A program made the translations under genes and the position numbers. A stretch of 5,582 nucleotides of DNA from Acetobacteraceae bacterium (lineage in GTDB: Bacteria; Pseudomonadota; Alphaproteobacteria; Acetobacterales; Acetobacteraceae): NCBI GenBank assembly GCA_947478535.1, contig CANJXD010000396.1:1-5582 (forward strand), in the 5' to 3' direction. Each line of letters starts with the position of its first letter. Within the stretch, counting starts at the first letter, position 1. Under the pieces are notes generated by a model that did no database searches, was not told where the DNA came from, and was given only the letters and a program-made list of their open reading frames with translations. Below are positions 1-5,582 of this stretch, piece by piece.

Positions 1-1
1 G

Positions 2-118
2 ATCGTGCTGGAAGGGCGCTGGCAGGGCGGCGATGAGGCTGCTGTCATCGCCGCTGGCGAGGCCGCCGTGCGCCGGCTGTGGAACCTGCCCGACATCACT
101 GCCGCGCTCGGCGGCTGA
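2..118 (+). CDS. C-terminal fragment of an unrecognised protein (5' end outside window)
   Basis: An open frame runs from the window edge to a TGA at 116-118 and gives the last 38 residues of a protein. The tail is Ala/Gly-rich, with a likely helix around DEAAVIAAGEAAVRRLW followed by the end NLPDITAALGG. I do not recognise the family from so short a piece and assign no function. The frame is believable as coding for two reasons: the other two forward frames give less natural protein, and its stop sits directly before a good ribosome binding site for the next gene, 15 nt away. That spacing suggests it is the upstream member of an operon with the cupin gene. Confidence 0.6.
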   Translation: MVLEGRWQGGDEAAVIAAGEAAVRRLWNLPDITAALGG

Positions 119-133
119 AGGAGACTCTCGAAA

Positions 134-517
134 ATGTTCCGAATCATGCCGCTGGGCCAGATGCCCACCCTGCCGATGTCCGAGAAGGGCCGCGGTGAGC
201 AGATCAAGTTCGTCAACAGCTCGATGGGGACGGAGAAGATCGATGTCCACCTCAACCGCCTGGTGCCGGGCGGGCCCAACGGCAAGATCCACAAGCACAG
301 CGCTGCCGACAACGTCTACATCGTACGCAGCGGCGAGGGTCGGCTGATCGTGGAGGGCAAGGAACACACCATCCGCACCGACGATGTCGTCTACATTCCT
401 GCCGGCATGAAGCACTCGCTGAGCAATGTCAGCGACCAGGTATTCGAGATCTTCGAGATCTACGCGCCCGCCGGCAGCCACTTCGACTTCGTCATCGACC
501 CGGCCGACAATCCCTGA
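134..517 (+). CDS. Small single-domain cupin protein
   Basis: The product is 127 residues, the usual size for a stand-alone cupin, with no signal peptide, so it is probably cytoplasmic. Cupin motif 1 lies at about residues 47-67 and contributes the metal ligands H53 and H55 (HKH); the position normally held by Glu is N60. Motif 2 lies at about 84-98 (PAGMKHSLSN) and supplies H94. Such proteins fold as a small beta-barrel, usually around one metal ion, and act as dioxygenases, isomerases, decarboxylases or ligand sensors; the reaction here is unknown. The ATG at 134 is preceded by AAGGAGA at 118-124 with a 9-nt gap, which fixes the start. The gene follows the upstream fragment by 15 nt, so the two are probably co-transcribed. 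Its last 26 bp overlap the 3' end of the convergent molybdenum hydroxylase gene. The family call is firm; the function is open. Confidence 0.88.
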   Translation: MFRIMPLGQMPTLPMSEKGRGEQIKFVNSSMGTEKIDVHLNRLVPGGPNGKIHKHSAADNVYIVRSGEGRLIVEGKEHTIRTDDVVYIPAGMKHSLSNVSDQVFEIFEIYAPAGSHFDFVIDPADNP

Positions 518-2816
518 TCGCCCGCCATACGCGCTCAGGCGTCGCGGGCATGTCGATGTGCCGCACGCCGAACGGCGCCAGAGCGTCGAGGATGGCATTC
601 ACCACCGCCGGCGGCGCGGCAGTCGGGCCCGCTTCGCCGACGGCCTTGGCGCCGAGCGGGTTCATCGCGGTCGGCGTGCAGAGCAGCGCGCCGATCATCG
701 CCGGCACGTCCGAAGCCCGCGGCAGCGCGTAGTCCATCAGGCTGCCGGCCAGCGGCTGCGCGGTTTCGGCATCCACCACCGCGTGCTCCATCAGCGCTTG
801 GCCGATGCCCTGCACGCAACCGCCCTGCAACTGGCCGAGCACCACCATCGGATTCACCGCCACGCCCACATCATGCGCGAAGGCATAGCGCAGCAGCACG
901 ACGGCGCCCGTCTCGGGGTCCACCTCGACCTCCGCAACATGGCAGCCGGCGGGCCAGGTGCCGTCCTCCGGCCGGAAACGCGCCGTGCCGGTCAGCGTTT
1001 CGCCGCCACGTTCCGCCGCCGCGGCGAGGGCCGCCAGCGCGATGCCGCGATCCGTGCCGGCGATGACGTAGCGACCGGCGGCATAGGTCACGTCGGCCAG
1101 GGCGGCTTCCAGCTGCGTGGCCGCCGCCGCGCGGCCCGCCTCCACCAGCGCCTCCCCCGCGCGCAGCAGTGCGGAGCCACCAGTGGTAAGCGACCGGCAC
1201 GCACCGGTGCCGTTGCCGCTGACGATTGCGTCCGTGTCGCCCTGCACCACGCGGATCATCGCCGGCGGCAAGCCCAGCGCCTGCGCGGCGAGCTGCGCGT
1301 AGGCGGTCTCGTGGGACTGGCCGCTGCTTTTCGTGCCGATCAGCACCGTCGCGCCGCCATCGGCGTCGGCGCGCAGCCAGGCGCTTTCCTCGAAGGCCGA
1401 GCCGCAGCATTCGATGGCGTTCGCGATGCCAAGGCCGCGCAGCTTGCCGCGTGACTCGCTCTGCGCGCGGCGCATGGCAAAGCCTGTCGCTTTGGCCAGC
1501 AGCAGCGCGCGGTCCATCGCTGCCGCGTAGTCGCCGCTGTCATAGGTACTGCCGAGCGGCGTGCGCCACGGCCAGGTGGTGACAAGGTTGCGCCGCCTGA
1601 TCGCCTCCGGCATCAGCCCGATCTCGCGCGCGGCGGCGTCCATCAGCCGTTCGATCACGTTGATCGCTTCCGGGTGGCCTGCCCCGCGATAGGGGCAGGT
1701 CGGCACGGTGGCTGAGAAGCCGGCGCGCAGCTCGATCGTCGCCGCCGGGATGCGATAGGTGCCGCAGTAGAGCTTGAGCCCGCTGATGGTCGGGATCACC
1801 GCGCGCGGCGCCAGCCAGGCGCCGAGATCGGCGGTGGCGCGCACGCGCAGCGCCAGCGCATGGCCTTCGCCATCCAAGGCGAGTTCGGCATGCTGCCATT
1901 GCCCGCGGCCCTGCATGTCCGACAGGAAAACCTCGCTGCGCTCCTGCACCCAGCGCACCGGCCGGCCCAGCCGGCGCGCCGCCCAGAGCACAAGGATCGC
2001 CTCGGGGTAGAGGACATTCTTCGCGCCGAAGCCGCCACCGATGTCGGGCGAGACCACGCGGATCGCGCTCTCCTCCACACCGAGGCAGAACCGCGCCAGG
2101 GTGCGGCGGATTGGGTGCGGCTTGCCGGCATTCGCCGTCAGCGTGAAGCGCCCGTTACCATAAGTGCCGACATAGGCGCGCGGCTCGATCGGCGAGGCGA
2201 CCAGGCGCTGGTTGACGAGATCCAGCGCGACGACATGCGCGGCCGTGGCGAAGGCTGCTTCGACCGCAGACGGATCGCCTTTTGTGACGCTGTAGCAGAG
2301 ATTCGCCGGGAACTTTGCATGCAGTGGCGCGGCTCCGTCCAACGCGGCGAGCGCCGAGACCGCGTGTGGCAGCGGATCATACTCCACCTCCACCGCTTCC
2401 GCGCCGTCCTTTGCCGCGGCGAGGGTCGCGCCGATGATGAGCGCGACCGGCTCGCCCACATAACGCACGCTGCCTTGCGCGAGGGCAGGTTGTGGCGGGG
2501 CGATGCGCGGATCGCCTTCCGGCAGGGCAGTGTCGGCGCCGGGCGGGCGCACCTCCCACGGGATACCGCCGATGCCGTCGGCGAGCAGTTCGGCGCCGGT
2601 CAGCACGGCGACCACGCCCGGCAGGGCCAGCGCGGCGCGTGCATCCACCCGCCGTATCGCCGCGCGCGCATGGGGCGAACGCAGCACCACCGCCCGCAGC
2701 GCATCGGGCGGCGCGATATCGTCCACGAACCGGCCGGCGCCGGTGACCAGCCGCGCATCCTCGAAGCGGCGCAGCGCCGCGCCGACATGGCTGGCAGGCA
2801 TCGCGACATCAGGCAT
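492..2816 (-). CDS. Xanthine dehydrogenase/aldehyde oxidase-family molybdopterin-binding (large) subunit
   Basis: The product is 774 residues, the normal length for the large subunit of bacterial three-subunit molybdenum hydroxylases (CoxL-like). Residues about 20-130 match the N-terminal aldehyde oxidase/xanthine dehydrogenase hammerhead domain (RLVTGAGRFVDD, YVGEPVALI). The molybdopterin-binding part follows, with GGGFGAK at 260-266, PYRGAG at 375-380, GQSHETAYAQ at 499-508, GTGACRSLTTGGSA near 535-548, and a C-terminal VGEAG whose E728 is the expected catalytic base. The active-site loop lacks the AYRCSFR motif of true CO dehydrogenase, so this is a general hydroxylase acting on an aldehyde or N-heterocycle; its substrate is unknown. 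Electrons normally pass to separate 2Fe-2S and FAD subunits, and neither is encoded in the window. No signal peptide is evident. The ATG at 2814-2816 follows an AAGGGG-type ribosome binding site about 8 nt away (minus strand, near 2825-2830). The gene is divergent from the ornithine cyclodeaminase-like gene and convergent with the cupin. Confidence 0.93.
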   Translation of the reverse strand: MPDVAMPASHVGAALRRFEDARLVTGAGRFVDDIAPPDALRAVVLRSPHARAAIRRVDARAALALPGVVAVLTGAELLADGIGGIPWEVRPPGADTALPEGDPRIAPPQPALAQGSVRYVGEPVALIIGATLAAAKDGAEAVEVEYDPLPHAVSALAALDGAAPLHAKFPANLCYSVTKGDPSAVEAAFATAAHVVALDLVNQRLVASPIEPRAYVGTYGNGRFTLTANAGKPHPIRRTLARFCLGVEESAIRVVSPDIGGGFGAKNVLYPEAILVLWAARRLGRPVRWVQERSEVFLSDMQGRGQWQHAELALDGEGHALALRVRATADLGAWLAPRAVIPTISGLKLYCGTYRIPAATIELRAGFSATVPTCPYRGAGHPEAINVIERLMDAAAREIGLMPEAIRRRNLVTTWPWRTPLGSTYDSGDYAAAMDRALLLAKATGFAMRRAQSESRGKLRGLGIANAIECCGSAFEESAWLRADADGGATVLIGTKSSGQSHETAYAQLAAQALGLPPAMIRVVQGDTDAIVSGNGTGACRSLTTGGSALLRAGEALVEAGRAAAATQLEAALADVTYAAGRYVIAGTDRGIALAALAAAAERGGETLTGTARFRPEDGTWPAGCHVAEVEVDPETGAVVLLRYAFAHDVGVAVNPMVVLGQLQGGCVQGIGQALMEHAVVDAETAQPLAGSLMDYALPRASDVPAMIGALLCTPTAMNPLGAKAVGEAGPTAAPPAVVNAILDALAPFGVRHIDMPATPERVWRAIRDCRPGR
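520..549 (+). terminator. Possible hairpin just past the cupin stop codon (weak terminator candidate)
   Basis: Two nucleotides after the cupin TGA there is an interrupted inverted repeat. GCCCGC (520-525) pairs with GCGGGC (544-549), and inside it ACGC (529-532) pairs with GCGT (539-542) around the loop GCTCAG. It could end transcription of the cupin operon before it runs far into the opposing gene. There is no T-run after it, and it lies wholly inside the minus-strand coding region. In sequence this GC-rich it may be chance. Confidence 0.22.
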
Positions 2817-2926
2817 GCGCGTATCCCCTTCCCCTGCTGCGCCGCGATTGACGAACGAGTGTAAAAATCACATCCTCGCCTCGCTTGGCAAGCTGCGAAG
2901 CGCGGCGCCGGCGAAGGAGCAGATGC
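2817..2926. promoter_or_regulatory. Divergent intergenic region, likely carrying both promoters
   Basis: These 110 bp separate the start codons of the minus-strand hydroxylase gene and the plus-strand ornithine cyclodeaminase-like gene, so promoters for both should lie here. The only AT-rich patch in this otherwise GC-rich stretch is about 2846-2873. It holds a TTGACG (2848-2853) that resembles a plus-strand -35 box, but no convincing -10 box sits 16-18 nt downstream. On the minus strand a TTTACA-like element occurs in the same patch, also without a clear partner. I found no convincing operator palindrome. The assignment rests on gene geometry more than on motifs. Confidence 0.45.
2913..2919 (+). 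promoter_or_regulatory. Ribosome binding site GAAGGAG deciding the start at 2927
   Basis: GAAGGAG lies 7 nt before the ATG at 2927. The frame is open further upstream to a TTG at 2885, but the added residues would be arginine-rich and unlike the family, and the Shine-Dalgarno site would then fall inside the coding region. This supports 2927 as the start. Confidence 0.8.
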
Positions 2927-3931
2927 ATGACCGACGACGTGCTCTTCGTATCCCATGCCGACACAGTCGAGCTGCTGACCGTCGAGGATGCGATGGCTGC
3001 CTGCGAGGAAGTGTATCGCATGCATGCGCGCGGCAGCATCCAGTGGTCCGACCCGCCCGCCTTCAAGATGGACACCGCCGAAGGCTTCAACAACCACTGG
3101 CACGTCAAGGCAGCGCTGCTCAAGGAGGTGCCGATCACCGGCGTCAGGCTCTACAATTACTTTGATGACGGTGTGCGCAACACTGTGGGTGCGTTGGACT
3201 GTACGCGCTACGTCGTGCTGTCGGACCCGCGTACCGGACACGCGGTCGGCATTGTTGACGAGCACTGGACCTACGCCATCCGCAGCACCGCGGCTGCCAT
3301 TGCACCGTTGAAGTGGATGGGCCCGCTCGACCGCACGCAGCCGCTGGTGCTGGGCTTGGTCGGCATCGGCACCATGGGTGTCAACGCGCTACGCTGCCTG
3401 CTGACGCTCTACAAGTTCAAGGAGATCCGCTGCACCAGCCGCCGGCCGGAAACCCGCGCGGCGTTCTGCCAGAAGTGGTCGGCCGAGCTCGGCATTCCCG
3501 TGATCGCCAAGGATACGATCGAGGAAGTCGTGCGCGGCGCCGATATCGCGGTGGGCGGCACGACCTCATCGGAAATCATGACGCGCGCCGAATGGTTGAA
3601 GCCCGGCGCCACCTTCGTCTCCCTCGCGCGGCGTGAGTTCGATCCCGCGGGCTGGGCAAGCATGGACAAGGTCGTCATCGACAGCTGGACCTTCAACATA
3701 ATCCAGCGGGAGTTCAAGCGGATGGTCGAGGCCGGCCAGTTCACGCGCGAACATCTGCATGGCGAGATCCAGGACGTGATCTCCGGCGCCAAGCCGGGGC
3801 GCGAGCGCGAGGATGAACGCATTCTGGTGCACACCACCGGCCTCGTCTCGCAGGACGTGATGATGGCACATATCGTGCATCAGAAAGCCAAGGCGCGTGG
3901 CGCCGGCATGCGCCTGCCGGCGGCCGGCTGA
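2927..3931 (+). CDS. Ornithine cyclodeaminase/mu-crystallin-family protein
   Basis: The product is 334 residues, typical of this NAD(P)-binding family, which includes ornithine cyclodeaminase, ketimine or pyrroline-2-carboxylate reductases and some amino acid dehydrogenases. Family landmarks appear in order: K61 (HVKAALL) and R119 (AIRSTAAA) at the expected substrate carboxylate-binding positions; a Rossmann motif GIGTMG at 146-151, where classical members have G-x-G-x-Q-A; ADIAVGGTTS near 205-214; WLKPGATFVSL near 223-233; D252 in VVIDSW at the position of the catalytic aspartate; and a C-terminal ILVHTTGLVSQD. The family is clear, but these departures argue against a plain ornithine cyclodeaminase. 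A reductase or dehydrogenase for an imino or keto acid is at least as likely. The protein should be cytoplasmic. It is followed after 33 nt by the binding protein of a tripartite tricarboxylate-type transporter on the same strand, which suggests it metabolises the imported solute. Confidence 0.85.
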   Translation: MTDDVLFVSHADTVELLTVEDAMAACEEVYRMHARGSIQWSDPPAFKMDTAEGFNNHWHVKAALLKEVPITGVRLYNYFDDGVRNTVGALDCTRYVVLSDPRTGHAVGIVDEHWTYAIRSTAAAIAPLKWMGPLDRTQPLVLGLVGIGTMGVNALRCLLTLYKFKEIRCTSRRPETRAAFCQKWSAELGIPVIAKDTIEEVVRGADIAVGGTTSSEIMTRAEWLKPGATFVSLARREFDPAGWASMDKVVIDSWTFNIIQREFKRMVEAGQFTREHLHGEIQDVISGAKPGREREDERILVHTTGLVSQDVMMAHIVHQKAKARGAGMRLPAAG

Positions 3932-3952
3932 GCCGCGATGTGGTGCGACGGG

Positions 3953-3958
3953 AAGGAG
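3953..3958 (+). promoter_or_regulatory. Ribosome binding site AAGGAG deciding the start at 3965
   Basis: AAGGAG lies 6 nt before the ATG at 3965. An in-frame ATG at 3938 has no Shine-Dalgarno sequence and would put an acidic stretch (MWCDGKENT) ahead of the signal peptide. The site therefore supports 3965. Confidence 0.8.
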
Positions 3959-3964
3959 AACACG

Positions 3965-4912
3965 ATGGGCAAGATCATTGCCGAGCGACGCGCGTTGCTC
4001 GCCGGCGTCGCGGCGGCTCTCGGCAGCGGTCCTGCCGCGGCGCAGACGCGCTTCCCGAGCCGCGAGCTGAACTGGCTGATCTACCAGGCGCCCGGCGGCT
4101 CTCTCGACCTCACGGCGCGGATGATGCAGCCGCAGTTGGCTGAGAACGGCGTGCGAACCAACCTCGACTACGCGATCGGCGCGGGCGGGCGCATCGCGCG
4201 CACGCGCCTGCTGCGCGCGCAGCCCGACGCCTATACCATCATGACTGAAAGCTCGCCCGGCGCGGTGATGGACGAAGTGCTGGGGAACGCCGAGTACAAG
4301 GCGCTCGACTTCGTGCCGATCTTCGGCTGGAGCATCATCGGCTGGCAGTTCTCCGTGAAGAAGGACAGCCCGATGCGCACCTTCGCGGATTTCGTGGCCG
4401 AGGCCCGCCGCCGGCGCGTAGTGATGGGCACCATCGGGCGCAGCGGCTCCAGCCATTTGCAGGTGGAGATCGTGCGCAAGCGCCTCGGCATCAATTTCGA
4501 TGTCGTGCATTTCGAGGGCTCCGGCCGCGCCTATCCGGCGGTCATGGGCGGCCATATCGACATCGCCTGCAGCGGCCCGGCATCAGGCGCACGCAACCGC
4601 GACAACCTGCACTTCCTGGGCGTGACGCGCGCCGAGCCGGCATTGCCGGAAGTTCCAACTTTGGCCCAGCAGGGCTTCCCCAACGTCGAATCGGCCGACC
4701 AGATGTGGTACGCGATGACCACGCCGGGCGCCCCGGCCGCGCGGGTCGCGCGGCTCGAGGAAGCCTTCACCAGGGCCTTCCAGAACCCGGACCTGCTGTC
4801 TCGCATGGAGCGCGCGGGCGAGAGCATCACGCCGCTCTCCTCCGCCCAGGTGCGCGAGGTCGTGGCCGGCCATCTGCGGATGGTGCAGGAGAACAAGGAC
4901 CTGATCGCCTGA
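3965..4912 (+). CDS. Tripartite tricarboxylate transporter substrate-binding protein (TctC/Bug family)
   Basis: The product is 315 residues, usual for Bug-type periplasmic solute receptors. The N-terminus is a signal peptide: basic start with ERRALLAG (twin Arg at residues 8-9), an Ala/Leu core, and probable cleavage after AAA at 24-26. The twin arginines hint at Tat export, though a Sec signal is possible. The mature protein shows the family marks: APGGSLDLTAR at 42-52 with D48; GAGGRIA at 72-78; PDAYTIM near 87-93; EGSGRAYPAVMGGHID near 184-199; and LPEVPTLAQQGFP near 227-239. Family members bind carboxylates, dicarboxylates, aromatic acids or amino acids and pass them to TctA/TctB; the ligand cannot be told from sequence. 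The loop that usually reads RPGAGG is AIGAGG here, a mild departure. The gene sits between the ornithine cyclodeaminase-like gene and tctB, whose start is only 2 nt past its stop. Confidence 0.9.
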   Translation: MGKIIAERRALLAGVAAALGSGPAAAQTRFPSRELNWLIYQAPGGSLDLTARMMQPQLAENGVRTNLDYAIGAGGRIARTRLLRAQPDAYTIMTESSPGAVMDEVLGNAEYKALDFVPIFGWSIIGWQFSVKKDSPMRTFADFVAEARRRRVVMGTIGRSGSSHLQVEIVRKRLGINFDVVHFEGSGRAYPAVMGGHIDIACSGPASGARNRDNLHFLGVTRAEPALPEVPTLAQQGFPNVESADQMWYAMTTPGAPAARVARLEEAFTRAFQNPDLLSRMERAGESITPLSSAQVREVVAGHLRMVQENKDLIA

Positions 4913-4914
4913 CC

Positions 4915-5403
4915 GTGCGCAGCCTGCTCCGCCGCGGCGATACGGTGATGACGGCCGCGCTGCTGGTCGTCTTCGCCATCATGGTCGGCGAGGCCTCGCG
5001 CTATCCGCGCGACAGTCGGCTGTTTCCGACCATCATCGGCGCGGTCGGCGCTGCGTTGGCGCTGCTGCTGTTGCTGCGCATCCTGCGGGGCGCGGCGGCG
5101 AAGCCCTCCGGCGATGATGTCGAGGATGCCGATTTCGTGCCTGCCGCGCCGCTCTGGGCCGCCATCGCGGCAGCGCCGCTGTTCGGCTTGGTGATGTGGG
5201 TCGCGGGCTTCTGGGCGGCCTCGGTGCTCTGCACCTTCTTCGGCCCCGCCGTGATGGGCTATCGCGGCCTGCGCACACGCATCGGCCTCACGCTCGGAAC
5301 GCTCGCGCTGATGGTTGTGCTGTTCCCGGTGATTCTGAACCTGCCCATGCCGCGTGGCGAGATCATGGACCGCTTGTTCCAGGTGGCCGATGATGAGGAT
5401 TGA
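4915..5403 (+). CDS. Tripartite tricarboxylate transporter small membrane subunit, TctB family
   Basis: The product is 162 residues if translation begins at the GTG at 4915, within the usual 140-180 range. Hydrophobic segments lie at about residues 11-26, 36-56, 79-110 (probably two crossings) and 122-142, separated by an acidic, Asp-rich loop near 63-73. This fits the four to five membrane spans of TctB. The RDSRLFPTIIG stretch before the second span resembles the family's conserved FP element. The start is the least certain point: GTG 4915 lies 2 nt after the stop of the binding-protein gene and has no strong Shine-Dalgarno, which suggests translational coupling. An ATG at 4948 is the alternative and would shorten the N-terminus by 11 residues. 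The position between a TctC-type gene and the start of tctA confirms the identity. Confidence 0.85.
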   Translation: MRSLLRRGDTVMTAALLVVFAIMVGEASRYPRDSRLFPTIIGAVGAALALLLLLRILRGAAAKPSGDDVEDADFVPAAPLWAAIAAAPLFGLVMWVAGFWAASVLCTFFGPAVMGYRGLRTRIGLTLGTLALMVVLFPVILNLPMPRGEIMDRLFQVADDED

Positions 5404-5418
5404 GGTGGGCGCCGTGCG

Positions 5419-5582
5419 ATGCTGAGCAACATGCTGGTCGGCCTGGTCGCGGCCTTCACCATCGAGAACCTGGTGATGATCACCATCGGCACGGTGATCG
5501 GATTGTGGATCGGCGTGCTGCCGGGGCTCGGCGCGACATCGGCGATGGCGATCCTGATGCCCTTCACCTTCGCCATGAATCC
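5419..5582 (+). CDS. Tripartite tricarboxylate transporter large membrane subunit, TctA family (3' end outside window)
   Basis: The first 54 codons are present before the window ends. The translation contains the TctA N-terminal signature: a hydrophobic span, then IGLWIGVLPGLGATSAM and PFTFAMNP, which matches the family's conserved G-x-x-PGLG-x-x-x element followed by a PxTF stretch. In the full transporter this subunit of about 500 residues carries the cation-driven transport path. The ATG at 5419 is preceded by GAGGTGG (5402-5408) with a 10-nt gap; this site overlaps the tctB stop, so tctB and tctA are probably translated from one message. A second in-frame ATG at 5431 is possible but less well placed. 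Confidence 0.88.
   Translation, partial: MLSNMLVGLVAAFTIENLVMITIGTVIGLWIGVLPGLGATSAMAILMPFTFAMN

Noticed and set aside
426..1454. Plus-strand open frame of 342 codons starting inside the cupin gene
   Set aside because: Arg-rich low-complexity translation, no domain, no ribosome binding site of note. It covers the end of the cupin and the antisense of the hydroxylase, both better supported.
492..2816. Calling the large subunit a carbon monoxide dehydrogenase (CoxL)
   Set aside because: The AYRCSFR active-site loop that marks true CO dehydrogenase is absent; the loop here is CPYRGAG.
1860..2864. Plus-strand open frame of 334 codons opposite the hydroxylase gene
   Set aside because: Its translation is rich in Arg, His and Ala with no recognisable domain, and it lies antisense to a gene with complete family motifs. 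It is a GC-rich shadow frame.
2885..2926. Upstream TTG start for the ornithine cyclodeaminase-like protein
   Set aside because: It would add 14 residues including an Arg run, and the clear GAAGGAG at 2913-2919 serves the ATG at 2927.
2927..3931. Naming the gene as a true ornithine cyclodeaminase
   Set aside because: Only family membership is supported. The Rossmann turn and the segment before K61 differ from the classical enzyme, and the context is a carboxylate transporter rather than arginine or ornithine catabolism.
3566..4555. Minus-strand open frame of 329 codons opposite the ornithine cyclodeaminase-like and TctC genes
   Set aside because: It spans two well-supported plus-strand genes in antisense and its translation is His/Arg/Ala-rich without a family motif.

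Overview
This is a GC-rich, gene-dense bacterial window with a catabolic and transport flavour. The gene families (a stand-alone molybdenum hydroxylase large subunit, a TctC/Bug-type binding protein with a twin-arginine-like leader, and TctB/TctA) and the strong GC bias suggest an alphaproteobacterium of the Acetobacteraceae type (Roseomonas-like) or a betaproteobacterium of the Burkholderiales type. That placement is inference from style and content only; the window holds no phylogenetic marker.

Layout: (a) positions 2-118, plus strand, are the last 38 codons of an unrecognised gene. It is followed after 15 nt by a small single-domain cupin (134-517), probably in the same operon. (b) A long minus-strand gene (492-2816) encodes a xanthine dehydrogenase/aldehyde oxidase-family molybdopterin-binding subunit. 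It converges on the cupin, and the two coding regions overlap by 26 bp. (c) A 110-bp divergent intergenic region (2817-2926) separates it from a plus-strand run that looks like one operon: an ornithine cyclodeaminase/mu-crystallin-family protein (2927-3931), a TctC/Bug-type periplasmic binding protein (3965-4912), the small membrane subunit TctB (4915-5403), and the start of the large membrane subunit TctA (5419 to the window edge). Gaps in this run are 33, 2 and 15 nt.

How the genes may work together (inference): the tripartite tricarboxylate-type transporter would import an organic acid or related solute captured by the binding protein. The ornithine cyclodeaminase-family protein would act on a keto, imino or amino acid derived from it. 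The divergently transcribed molybdenum hydroxylase subunit could hydroxylate an aldehyde or a heterocyclic or aromatic compound of the same route. The substrate cannot be read from the sequence. No regulator, RNA gene, mobile element, CRISPR array or long repeat was seen. The main oddities are the lack of FAD and iron-sulfur partner genes beside the hydroxylase subunit, the departures of the ornithine cyclodeaminase-like protein from family consensus, and the convergent gene overlap with a possible hairpin.
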